Positions 26,125 through 34,344 of a DNA stretch of 64,000 nt are shown here, piece after piece. The DNA comes from Litorimonas sp947503715 (GTDB lineage: Bacteria; Pseudomonadota; Alphaproteobacteria; Caulobacterales; Maricaulaceae), in NCBI RefSeq assembly GCF_050271975.1, contig NZ_CP189850.1:2542001-2606000 (forward strand), read 5' to 3'. The translations under genes were made by a program, and so were the position numbers. Every line of letters starts with the position of its first letter. The first letter of the stretch is position 1. The notes beneath the pieces are model-generated. The model was given only the letters and a program-made list of their open reading frames with translations. It had not been told where the DNA came from and ran no database searches.

Positions 26125-26688
26125 ATGCGTGATGTTTTGAAAACCGAAAGACTGGTTTTACGCCAGATCGAAAATAGCGATGCCGAGAGTTTTGCCGAAC
26201 TCGCGAATGATCGCGATATCGCGCGCATGACGGGCAGCTTCCCCTACCCTTTCCCGCGCCTTTCCGTCGAATTCAAAGTCATGTATCTGCGCGCACAGAA
26301 ACGCCGCGGCATTGGCAATGCCTATGCCGTGACAGAAATTGGACAGGATAAATTAATCGGCGTTGCGGACCTCTTCCGCGCAGATACGGCTCAGCCTTGG
26401 GAACTCGGCTATTGGATCGGACGTCCCTATTGGGGCAAAGGCTATATCACAGAGGCCTGTGCGGTTTTACTAGCGGAACTCGAAACACAACACGGTCCGC
26501 AGAGGGTCGCAGCAGGTGTTTTCACGGACAATCCGGGAAGCCAACGCGTGCTGGAAAAGCTGGGCTTTCAGAAAGACGGGGCGACGGACATGTTCTTCTC
26601 CATGGCGAGACTGAAGAAGGCACCATCACACAATTACATCAGGTCTGCAAAGACCTCTGTTCTAGCCAAGTCGGACATGGACGCGTAA
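26125..26688 (+). CDS. GNAT N-acetyltransferase (RimJ/RimL type)
   Basis: Acetyl-CoA-dependent acetyltransferase of 187 residues. It opens with LKTERLVLRQIENSDAESF, the usual start of RimJ/RimL-like enzymes. WELGYWIGRPYWGKGYITEA gives the acetyl-CoA pyrophosphate loop (Q/GxxGxG/A type), and DNPGSQRVLEKLGFQKDG the C-terminal cofactor motif. The acceptor (protein N-terminus or small amine) cannot be told. It lies 9 bases upstream of obg on the same strand. GNAT genes at this position between rpmA and obg are familiar in alphaproteobacteria. Start supported by GGGAGGATTGTC. Confidence 0.92.
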   Translation: MRDVLKTERLVLRQIENSDAESFAELANDRDIARMTGSFPYPFPRLSVEFKVMYLRAQKRRGIGNAYAVTEIGQDKLIGVADLFRADTAQPWELGYWIGRPYWGKGYITEACAVLLAELETQHGPQRVAAGVFTDNPGSQRVLEKLGFQKDGATDMFFSMARLKKAPSHNYIRSAKTSVLAKSDMDA

Positions 26689-26697
26689 GGACCTCTC

Positions 26698-27780
26698 ATG
26701 AAATTCCTCGATCAAGCCAAGATATTCGTGAAGTCCGGTAATGGGGGCGGCGGATCTGTCTCCTTTCACCGGGAGAAGTTCGTCGCCTTTGGTGGCCCCA
26801 ATGGCGGGGATGGCGGACGCGGCGGTCACGTTTGGCTGGAAGCGACCCGCAGCCTGAACACGCTCATTGATTATCGTTTCAAACAGCATTTCAAGGCCAA
26901 GACTGGGATGCATGGGATGGGTCGGGATCGTCACGGTGCGGCCGCAGACGATATCGTCCTGAAAGTTCCCGTCGGCACGCAGGTCATTGAGGCCGAAACG
27001 GATGAAGTCCTCGTCGATCTGACGGAAGACGGCGAACGCGTGCTCCTCGCCAAAGGCGGCAATGGTGGCTGGGGAAATGCCCGTTTCAAAAGCTCCACCA
27101 ACCAAGCACCGCGTAAGGCTAATCCGGGCGAAGAAGGCGAAGAAAAATGGATTTGGCTTCGCCTGAAACTCATCGCGGATGCGGGCCTCATCGGCCTCCC
27201 CAATGCCGGAAAATCGACTTTTCTTTCCACTGTTACAGCGGCCAAACCAAAAACAGCAGATTATCCCTTCACGACGCTTCACCCACATTTGGGTGTTGTC
27301 AGTATGGGCGCAGCGGAACGGTTCGTCATCGCCGACCTGCCCGGATTGATCGAAGGCGCGGCAGAAGGCGCAGGTCTTGGCCACCGCTTCCTCGGCCATG
27401 CGGAACGGTGCGCCGCGATCCTGCACTTGGTCGCGGGCACCTCGGAAGACCCGGTTGGCGATTACCTGACGATCCGTAAAGAGTTGGAAGAGTATGATGA
27501 GAGCTTCGAGGACAAACCCGAAGTCATCGCCCTGTCCAAATGCGACGCGTTAAGCGCGGACAGGATTGCGGAATTACAGGACGAGATGGAGGCCAAATGT
27601 GGCCAACGCCCTCTCCCGATGTCCTCCGTTGCGCAACAAGGGCTCACCCCTGTCCTCGCGGCTCTCTATCAGCATGTCGAAATTCGGCGAGCGGACGAAG
27701 AAGATGAACGCGCGGAAAAACGCCGCCTTCAAGCCGTCGCGAGTGGTGAAATCGAAGATGTCAAAGGCTGGACGCCATAA
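26698..27780 (+). CDS. obg: GTPase Obg/CgtA
   Basis: Essential ribosome-associated GTPase in large-subunit maturation and stress control. 360 residues. The Gly-rich Obg fold is at the N-terminus (GNGGGGSVSFHREKF, GPNGGDGGRGGHVWLEA). The G domain has G1 GLPNAGKST (about residue 168), G2/switch I YPFTTLHPHLG, G3 DLPGLIEGA and G4 LSKCD. The short acidic/basic C-terminal tail is variable in the family. Its stop TAA is directly followed by the proB ATG with no intervening base, so translation of the two is probably coupled. Confidence 0.97.
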   Translation: MKFLDQAKIFVKSGNGGGGSVSFHREKFVAFGGPNGGDGGRGGHVWLEATRSLNTLIDYRFKQHFKAKTGMHGMGRDRHGAAADDIVLKVPVGTQVIEAETDEVLVDLTEDGERVLLAKGGNGGWGNARFKSSTNQAPRKANPGEEGEEKWIWLRLKLIADAGLIGLPNAGKSTFLSTVTAAKPKTADYPFTTLHPHLGVVSMGAAERFVIADLPGLIEGAAEGAGLGHRFLGHAERCAAILHLVAGTSEDPVGDYLTIRKELEEYDESFEDKPEVIALSKCDALSADRIAELQDEMEAKCGQRPLPMSSVAQQGLTPVLAALYQHVEIRRADEEDERAEKRRLQAVASGEIEDVKGWTP

Positions 27781-28884
27781 ATGCTGACGGATGTCGAGAC
27801 ACTCGTCATCAAAATTGGCTCTGCCATCCTTGTGGACGCGGAGACAAGCCGTTTGCGAGAAGACTGGCTGGAGGCCCTCGCGCTTGACCTCTCCGCTTTA
27901 CAGGATAAGCGCATCATCCTCGTGTCTTCAGGTGCCATTGCCTTAGGACGGCAGAGGCTCGGACTATTTGGAAAATCTCTCACACTGGCACAAAAACAAG
28001 CTTGCGCGGCAGCGGGGCAATCTCGGCTCACACGCGCCTATGAGGATGCGTTAGGCGCGCGTGGGATTGTCACGGCGCAAGCCCTGCTGACGCTGAATGA
28101 TACGGAACATCGCCGCCGCTGGCTGAACGCGCGGTCCACCTTGGAAACATTGCTGGACTTGAAAGCCATCCCGATCATCAATGAAAACGATACCGTTGCG
28201 ACGGATGAGATTAGGTATGGCGATAATGATCGCCTCGCCGCGCGGACGGCGCAGATGATTGGCGCGGACATGCTGATTTTGCTCTCCGATATTGACGGCC
28301 TCTACACGGCGGACCCGCGCAAGGATGCGGGGGCAAAACATCTCCCGGTCATCACGTCTCTCACGGACGAGATCAAAGCCATGGGCGGCGAACCCAATGC
28401 CGCAACAGGCATGGGCACGGGCGGCATGGCCACAAAACTCGCGGCGGCTGACATCGCAACCTCCGCCGGATCTGACATGGTGATTTGTGACGGGCGAGAG
28501 CCCGGTGCGCTGGCAAAGCTTTGGTCCGGTGGGCGCCATTCACTGTTCAAAGCCAAAGACAACCCAAGGAAAGCCCGCGCACAATGGATTGGCGGGACGT
28601 TGAAGCCCTGTGGTTGCGTCACGATTGATAAAGGTGCGCTGAAAGCCTTGCGCGACGGAAGCAGTCTTCTGCCCGCCGGTGTGACCTCGGTCTCAGGCAC
28701 GTTTGAAAAAGGTGACGCCGTCTCTATTCTATCCGATGGACAGGAAATCGCACGCGGGCTCATCGCCTATGATCATCCGCAAGCCGACCGGATTAAAGGG
28801 CTGAAATCGGGTGAAATCTCCGCCGTTCTTGGATATGAAAATGGAGCGGCGCTCATCCACCGCGATAATTTGGTAATGCTCTGA
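27781..28884 (+). CDS. proB: Glutamate 5-kinase
   Basis: First step of proline synthesis: ATP-dependent phosphorylation of glutamate. 367 residues: amino-acid-kinase domain (TLVIKIGSAILVD at the start, NENDTVATDEIRYGDNDRL and LLSDIDGLYTADPR in the middle) and a C-terminal PUA domain from about residue 277 (GALKALRDGSSLLPAGV). The product is labile and passed to ProA, whose gene overlaps the stop codon (TGATG). The start has only AAAGGCTGG within obg as a possible ribosome-binding site. Confidence 0.96.
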   Translation: MLTDVETLVIKIGSAILVDAETSRLREDWLEALALDLSALQDKRIILVSSGAIALGRQRLGLFGKSLTLAQKQACAAAGQSRLTRAYEDALGARGIVTAQALLTLNDTEHRRRWLNARSTLETLLDLKAIPIINENDTVATDEIRYGDNDRLAARTAQMIGADMLILLSDIDGLYTADPRKDAGAKHLPVITSLTDEIKAMGGEPNAATGMGTGGMATKLAAADIATSAGSDMVICDGREPGALAKLWSGGRHSLFKAKDNPRKARAQWIGGTLKPCGCVTIDKGALKALRDGSSLLPAGVTSVSGTFEKGDAVSILSDGQEIARGLIAYDHPQADRIKGLKSGEISAVLGYENGAALIHRDNLVML

Positions 28885-30143
28885 TGACTGATCTTCAAAA
28901 ATATATGGGTGAGCTCGGCGCTCAAGCGAAAGCCGCTTCGGCCACGCTGCGGCTCGCAAGTGAAGCCCAACGTAATGATGCTCTGAGCGCGATGGCGACG
29001 GAAATTCGCGCCCGTGAGGCAGATATACTCTCGGCCAATGCGGCAGATATGACGGCGGCGGACAGCAAAGGCCTTTCGGCCGCCATGCTGGATCGTCTCA
29101 AACTCGACGCGGACCGGGTCGCCGGTATCGCCAAAGGTCTTGACGATATTGCCGCCCTGCCAGACCCTGTTGGCGCGGTGGAGAAAAGCTGGACACAGCC
29201 CAATGGCCTCATTTTTCACAAGGTCCGCGTCCCCATCGGTGTGATCGCCATGATCTATGAGTCGCGTCCAAATGTGACGGCGGATGCGGGCGGGCTCTGC
29301 GTGAAATCCGGCAATGCCTGTGTTCTGCGCGGTGGGTCGGAAAGCGCAAGGTCCAACGCCGCCATTCACGCGGCCCTGCAAGCTGGATTAACACAAGCCG
29401 GGCTCCCCGAAACGTCAATTAATCTCGTCAACACAACGGACCGCGCGGCTGTCGGCGAAATGTTGCGTGGCCTGAATGAGACGATCGATATTATCATCCC
29501 ACGCGGCGGGAAAGGCCTTGTAGCCCGTGTGCAGGAAGATGCCCGCGTCCCGGTCCTCGCGCATTTGGAAGGATTGAATCACAGTTATGTCCATACCGAC
29601 GCAAACATGAAGATGGCATTGCAACTCATTGAAAATGCTAAACTTCGCCGCACAGGTGTTTGCGGTTCGACCGAAACACTCTTAGTCGATTATTTAATTG
29701 CTGACTCTTTTTTACCGCTGCTGAAAGGTCAAATTGGCGAAAATTGTGAATTGCGCGGCGACACACGCGCACAGAAAGTTCTGCCAGGGATAACGCCCGC
29801 AACAGATGCAGATTTCGCGACGGAACATCTGGCAGCGATTCTAAATATCGCAGTTGTCGACGGCCTGGACGACGCGCTCGCCCATATCGCAAAATATGGC
29901 AGCGGACATACGGATGCAATCATCACGGAAGATGCCGCCGCCGCGCAAACCTTCCTCGATTCAGTCGACAGCGCCATCGTCCTCCACAATGCCTCAACCC
30001 AATATGCCGATGGCGGTGAATTTGGGTTTGGCGCTGAAATCGGCATTGCGACGGGCCGCCTTCATGCGCGCGGGCCTGTGGGCGCGGAACATTTGACGAC
30101 TTATAAATATCAGGTGCGCGGGACTGGCCAAGCCAGACCATGA
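28884..30143 (+). CDS. proA: Gamma-glutamyl phosphate reductase
   Basis: NADPH-dependent second step of proline synthesis. 419 residues, normal length. The catalytic cysteine lies in LRRTGVCGSTETLL. Cofactor and substrate motifs include MIYESRPNVTADAGGLCVKS, IIPRGGKGL and DGGEFGFGAEIGIATGRLHA. The start codon overlaps proB's stop. The stop is followed within about 14 bases by the presumed nadD start, so obg, proB, proA and nadD look like one transcript. Confidence 0.97.
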   Translation: MTDLQKYMGELGAQAKAASATLRLASEAQRNDALSAMATEIRAREADILSANAADMTAADSKGLSAAMLDRLKLDADRVAGIAKGLDDIAALPDPVGAVEKSWTQPNGLIFHKVRVPIGVIAMIYESRPNVTADAGGLCVKSGNACVLRGGSESARSNAAIHAALQAGLTQAGLPETSINLVNTTDRAAVGEMLRGLNETIDIIIPRGGKGLVARVQEDARVPVLAHLEGLNHSYVHTDANMKMALQLIENAKLRRTGVCGSTETLLVDYLIADSFLPLLKGQIGENCELRGDTRAQKVLPGITPATDADFATEHLAAILNIAVVDGLDDALAHIAKYGSGHTDAIITEDAAAAQTFLDSVDSAIVLHNASTQYADGGEFGFGAEIGIATGRLHARGPVGAEHLTTYKYQVRGTGQARP

Positions 30144-30156
30144 GGGTCAGACTATA

Positions 30157-30717
30157 ATTATCTCGGTCGGACTTTTCGGCGGGTCATTTAATCCCGCACA
30201 TGGCGGACATCTTCATGTCGCGCGGGCAGGTTTGCGTGAATTGCAATTGGACGAAATCTGGTGGCTCGTCAGTCCGCAAAATCCGCTCAAGCCCGAACAG
30301 CCGAGTTGGGAGAGTCGCGCGGAAACCGTGCTTAGTCTGCCGCTACCCGCACGGATGAAAGTTAGCGATGTCGAACGCCAATATGAGACGCAATATACGG
30401 TCGACCTGTTGCGAACCCTAAAAACACGCCAGCCCGATAAGCGCTTCGTGTTTATGATGGGCGCGGATAATTTGGCACAATTACCAAAATGGAAAGGCTG
30501 GCGAGAGATTGTGGAAACCATCCCGATTGCGGTGATTGCCAGACCGGGCTCCCCCATCAAAGCCCGCTTGAGTCAAGCGGCCCGTCAATATGACTTTGCG
30601 CGTCTACCGGAAGATCAGGCCCACGCACTAAAAGACTTCACAGCGCCCGCTTGGACCTACCTGACTCTACCGCTGGATAAACGCAGTTCTTCCGCTATAC
30701 GCGCCCGCACCGCATAG
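30157..30717 (+). CDS. nadD: Nicotinate-nucleotide adenylyltransferase, non-canonical start
   Basis: Adenylates nicotinate mononucleotide in NAD synthesis. Sequence is typical: SVGLFGGSFNPAHGGHLH with the nucleotide-binding loop, WWLVSPQNPLK, FMMGADNLAQLPKWKGW and the C-terminal LDKRSSSAIR (ISSTxIR-type motif). The frame has no ATG, GTG or TTG before the GGSFNP motif; the first such codon (TTG 30232) would delete the motif. ATT at 30157 or ATA at 30154, 7-10 bases after GAGGG, are the best candidates; about 186 residues result. Alternatively one base is missing from the sequence near 30153, since ATG at 30140 opens MRVRL and would then join the frame. Confidence 0.88.
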   Translation: MISVGLFGGSFNPAHGGHLHVARAGLRELQLDEIWWLVSPQNPLKPEQPSWESRAETVLSLPLPARMKVSDVERQYETQYTVDLLRTLKTRQPDKRFVFMMGADNLAQLPKWKGWREIVETIPIAVIARPGSPIKARLSQAARQYDFARLPEDQAHALKDFTAPAWTYLTLPLDKRSSSAIRARTA

Positions 30718-30830
30718 CTGCGTTTAAAATTGCAGAGTTGGCCACAGGCCACTATCTATGCTAGCCAATATGAAGACCATGATTTCATCTCCAGGAGAGA
30801 CCTCTGACCACCTCTAATTCCAAGCCATTC

Positions 30831-31256
30831 GTGCCCGAAACGCCTGCGAGCGTCACGGTCAAAGACAATCCGGACTCACGGGCGCTCTCCGACTTTATTC
30901 AAAGCGTGCTGGACGAAAATTCTGCACAGGATGTCATTGAAATTGATGTTCGCGGAAAGTCCTCCATTGCGGATTATCTCATTGTCGCCTCCGGTCGGTC
31001 CAATCGTCATGTCTCGGCTTTGGCTGACTATGTTCAGCGCGGACTGAAAGAACGCGGTCTGAAAGATCTCGGCGTTGAGGGGCAACAAGCCAGCGACTGG
31101 GTCCTGATCGATGCCGGTGACGTCATTTTGCACGTCTTCCGACCCGAAGTCCGCGTCTTCTATAATCTCGAGAAAATCTGGTCCGTTCCCCTCCCCGAAG
31201 GGCTGCAGAATGTGAGACAGGAAGCGCCCGACGACACGCCTCTGCCTCAAGGCTAA
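30831..31256 (+). CDS. rsfS: Ribosome silencing factor RsfS
   Basis: Binds L14 of the large subunit and blocks subunit joining in stationary phase. 141 residues from the GTG at 30831. The family core runs from ALSDFIQSVLDENSAQDVIE through GKSSIADYLIVASGRSNRHV, GVEGQQASDWVLIDAGDVI and HVFRPEVRVFYNLEKIW. The GTG has no ribosome-binding site, whereas AGGAGAG at 30793-30799 sits 6 bases before an in-frame CTG at 30804 (LTTSNSKPF...), so a CTG start adding nine residues is quite possible. The rlmH gene follows after 2 bases, the common partner. Confidence 0.93.
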   Translation: MPETPASVTVKDNPDSRALSDFIQSVLDENSAQDVIEIDVRGKSSIADYLIVASGRSNRHVSALADYVQRGLKERGLKDLGVEGQQASDWVLIDAGDVILHVFRPEVRVFYNLEKIWSVPLPEGLQNVRQEAPDDTPLPQG

Positions 31257-31258
31257 TC

Positions 31259-31741
31259 ATGAAGATCATCCTTCGAGCGGGCGGCGTTTTACGGAACGGT
31301 CCCGAATATGACCTCGTGAAGGATTACATCACGCGGGCCCAGGGCCTTGCGAGAGGCACAGGGTTCCTCGCCGTCGAAGAACAGGGTGTTGACTTAAAAG
31401 GTCAGCATGACCGCGCGGCGGAAACTGCAAAACTCCTCTCCGGTATTGGCCCGTCTGACGAACTGATAATACTCGACGAACGCGGCAGGAGTCCGAAATC
31501 CAGAGAGATTGCGAAACATTTCTCCAACCTCCGCGATGACGGGATTGGGTCAACCTATATCCTCATTGGCGGCGCGGATGGGTTTGATCCTGCGACGATC
31601 AAGGATTTACGCCCCGGTCGCATCACACATTGGAGCTTTGGGTCACAAACTTGGCCCCATAAAATGGTCCGCGTTATGGCGGCAGAACAAATTTACCGCG
31701 CCCTCTCAATCCTCGCAGGGACGCCCTATCATCGGGACTGA
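31259..31741 (+). CDS. rlmH: 23S rRNA (pseudouridine-1915-N3)-methyltransferase
   Basis: SPOUT methyltransferase modifying helix 69 of 23S rRNA in assembled ribosomes. 160 residues. Motifs: LDERGRSPKSREIAKH and the SAM-binding knot YILIGGADGFDP, then the C-terminal KMVRVMAAEQIYRALSILAG and PYHRD end, where the last residues reach the target base. AAGGCTAATC precedes the start as ribosome-binding site. Standard rsfS-rlmH pairing. Confidence 0.96.
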   Translation: MKIILRAGGVLRNGPEYDLVKDYITRAQGLARGTGFLAVEEQGVDLKGQHDRAAETAKLLSGIGPSDELIILDERGRSPKSREIAKHFSNLRDDGIGSTYILIGGADGFDPATIKDLRPGRITHWSFGSQTWPHKMVRVMAAEQIYRALSILAGTPYHRD

Positions 31742-31789
31742 TCGCATCGCGGTTAACGCCAAGTAAAGCCTATCGCGCGATAGGACACT

Positions 31790-32947
31790 ATGCGCTTTGC
31801 CCTCGCCATATCCCTTGCCTTGCTCCTTTCGCCTGCCGCCTTTGCGCAGACCGCGAGCGATGTGGATGTTCTGACCAAGAAGGAACAAGCGGCACGGGAT
31901 AAAACGAAACAGTTGGAAGCGGAGCGTCAAGAGGTTCGGAAAGATATTTCAAGCCTCAAACAACAACTCTCAAAGACAGCCAGAGAAGCCCAGTCTGTCG
32001 AAGCGGAGCTGAGCGCATTGGAAAGCCAGACAGAAGAGCTGACATCCCGCGCCGCGTCTCTACAGTCTCGTATATCGGCGGATAAAGCCAAATATACCGA
32101 GCTCCTTGCGGCCCTCCAGCGCTTGGAAGCCACCCCCCCGCCAACCCTCGCTCTCTCCCCGCGCGATGCGAGAGAGGCCGCTATGGCCGGGCGGCTGATG
32201 GCTAATTTATCGGCTCAGTTAAAAGAGAGAGCGGAAGCACTAGCTCTGAACCTAACAGCTTTGGACGTGACGCAATCGCAACTCGTAATCAAACAGGCAG
32301 AACTCGGCACGGTACGGGATCGCCTTAGGCGGCGTCAGGCCGAGGTTGAGACGGGTCTGAAATCCAAAGGGCAATTGGAGGCCAAACTTTCCGATGAACG
32401 CTCCGCCGCGGCGAAAGAAGCGGACCGGTTGGCCGCAGAGTCAAAATCCCTCCTCGACCTCATTGCAAAACTGGAAGCCGAGGCCATGCGCGTGGTCCCC
32501 CGTGCGAAGCCGGGGCGTGGCGCAGCGCCTGCTGCCCCCGTGACCCTGCCCAAAGGCACAAAGCGCTTTGCGGAAGCCAAGGGCGGGATGATCCGTCCGG
32601 TTTCGGGACAGATTATCAAAAAATACGGTCGCGGGGAAAAAGGGCTCACCATTGCGGGTCGCGCCAATGGACAGGTCCTTGCACCCTATGCCGGACGCGT
32701 GGAATTTTCCGGACCTTTTAAGAATTATGATAATGTCATCATCCTGAATGTCGGGGATGGTTATTTCGTCCTTCTAACGGGGCTGGAACGCCTAAATGTC
32801 GGTGCGGGCGATGATGTGCGGCGTGGTGAACCCGTGGGTGCCCTACCCGGCGACAGCCAACCCGAGATCTATATCGAACTCCGCAAAAACGGCTCCCCCG
32901 TTGATCCAGCGCCCTGGCTCGCCCCGAATGACGTTAAATCTGGTTAA
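31790..32947 (+). CDS. EnvC-like murein hydrolase activator (coiled coil + LytM)
   Basis: Periplasmic cell-separation factor of 385 residues: signal peptide (MRFALAISLALLLSPAAFAQ), a long coiled coil at about residues 25-235 rich in Glu/Lys/Gln, a linker, and a C-terminal LytM/M23 domain (GLTIAGRANGQVLAPYAGRV, VIILNVGDGYFVLLTGLERL, EIYIELRKNGSPVDPAPWL). The metal-ligand histidines of active M23 enzymes (HxxxD and HxH) are absent; YIEL replaces HFEL-type sequence. It is therefore probably an EnvC-type activator of amidases rather than a hydrolase. Upstream of ctpA as in other alphaproteobacteria. Confidence 0.9.
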   Translation: MRFALAISLALLLSPAAFAQTASDVDVLTKKEQAARDKTKQLEAERQEVRKDISSLKQQLSKTAREAQSVEAELSALESQTEELTSRAASLQSRISADKAKYTELLAALQRLEATPPPTLALSPRDAREAAMAGRLMANLSAQLKERAEALALNLTALDVTQSQLVIKQAELGTVRDRLRRRQAEVETGLKSKGQLEAKLSDERSAAAKEADRLAAESKSLLDLIAKLEAEAMRVVPRAKPGRGAAPAAPVTLPKGTKRFAEAKGGMIRPVSGQIIKKYGRGEKGLTIAGRANGQVLAPYAGRVEFSGPFKNYDNVIILNVGDGYFVLLTGLERLNVGAGDDVRRGEPVGALPGDSQPEIYIELRKNGSPVDPAPWLAPNDVKSG

Positions 32948-33028
32948 GCATGTCACTTAATCGCAGTAATTTGACTGGCAAAGCGCAAATCGCCTGTCTA
33001 AGTGTTGAGGACTAGCTGGAGTAATCGT

Positions 33029-34342
33029 GTGAAATTTGTTCTACCCGCCCTTGGTTCTGTCGCCGCAGTGGCCCTGTTTGCCTTTTCGACAACGCAGCAA
33101 TCCGCTGTTGCCGTTGAACGCCCCGCCTATGACGACACATTCGAGCAGTTGGAACTCTTCGCTGATGTCCTCGCCCGCGTCCGCAGTCAATATGTTGTTG
33201 ATGTCGATGATAGCGAGCTGATTGAGGATGCGATGAACGGGATGCTGGCCTCGCTAGATCCGCATTCCTCCTATATCAACGCGGAAGCCTTTCGCGATAT
33301 GCGCATGGACACCAAAGGTGAATATGGCGGCCTCGGCATGGAAGTCACAATGGAAGACGGCTTTGTCAAAGTCATCTCACCGATTGACAATACCCCCGCC
33401 AAAGAAGCCGGCATTTTAGCCGGAGATTTCATCACGGAAATCGAAGGCAAGTCCTTGCTTGGCGCGACACTCTCTGAAGCCGTGGGTCAGATGCGCGGCA
33501 AACCAGGTGAGCCAATCAACATCACAATTGTCCGCGAAGGCGAAGACCCGATCACGCTCGACATCACCCGCGAAGTTATCAAACGCCAGATTGTGAAATT
33601 CGAAGACAAAGACGGTATCGGCTATATCCGCATTTCCCAATTTAACGAAAAAGCGGCAAACGGCCTGAAAGACGCGATTGCGTCACTTCAGCAGGAATAT
33701 GGCGGGAAGATTCCCGGCCTCGTCCTGGACTTGCGCGGAAACCCCGGCGGCCTCCTGACTCAGTCTGTACAAGTCTCCTCCGTCTTTCTGGATGGCGGAG
33801 AAGTTGTCTCGACCCGCGGACGTCGTGCCGATGATGTAAACGTTTATAATGGCGAAAAAGGTCAGATGGCGAAGGGCGTTCCCCTCGTCGTTCTCGTGGA
33901 CGGTGCGTCTGCGTCCGCCTCTGAAATCGTGGCTGGTGCGGTCCAAGATCGTGGGCGTGGTATCCTGATGGGTATGACGACGTTCGGCAAAGGCTCTGTC
34001 CAAGACGTCATTCCCCTTCGTGGCGGTCGAGACGGTGCATTGAAAATCACGACACAGCGTTATTATACGCCGCAGGGTCGCAGTATCCAGGGCGGCGGTA
34101 TCGCGCCAGATATTGCTGTTTCTGCCATTCCGGATGATGGAGAGGAACGCCAGCGTTTTTCAGAATCCAGCCTCCCCAATGCGATTGCCAATGAGGATGA
34201 CGAAGCCAATCTCGCGGAGGAGCTAACGATTGATTATCCGCCGGAAGATTTTGACGTGTCTGATGATTATCAGCTTCAAAAAGCGATCGAGCTTCTGAAA
34301 TCCGGCACTTATGCAGAAAAACTGGCAGAGGTTCAGGGTTAG
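33029..34342 (+). CDS. ctpA: S41 carboxyl-terminal processing protease (CtpA), first copy
   Basis: Periplasmic serine protease with a Ser-Lys dyad that trims C-termini of envelope proteins. The GTG at 33029 was chosen because GGAG lies 7 bases upstream and it begins directly with the signal anchor MKFVLPALGSVAAVALFAF; 437 residues. A PDZ domain (EYGGLGMEVTMEDGFVKVIS) is followed by the protease domain: GLVLDLRGNPGG, catalytic Ser in DGASASASEIVAGAVQDRGR, and catalytic Lys in TTFGKGSVQ. An acidic C-terminal tail follows. The second ctp gene begins 2 bases after its stop. Confidence 0.95.
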   Translation: MKFVLPALGSVAAVALFAFSTTQQSAVAVERPAYDDTFEQLELFADVLARVRSQYVVDVDDSELIEDAMNGMLASLDPHSSYINAEAFRDMRMDTKGEYGGLGMEVTMEDGFVKVISPIDNTPAKEAGILAGDFITEIEGKSLLGATLSEAVGQMRGKPGEPINITIVREGEDPITLDITREVIKRQIVKFEDKDGIGYIRISQFNEKAANGLKDAIASLQQEYGGKIPGLVLDLRGNPGGLLTQSVQVSSVFLDGGEVVSTRGRRADDVNVYNGEKGQMAKGVPLVVLVDGASASASEIVAGAVQDRGRGILMGMTTFGKGSVQDVIPLRGGRDGALKITTQRYYTPQGRSIQGGGIAPDIAVSAIPDDGEERQRFSESSLPNAIANEDDEANLAEELTIDYPPEDFDVSDDYQLQKAIELLKSGTYAEKLAEVQG

Positions 34343-34344
34343 AC

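Noticed and set aside
31790..32947. EnvC-like protein as an active M23 endopeptidase.
   Set aside because: The histidine and aspartate metal ligands of M23 enzymes are absent from the C-terminal domain.
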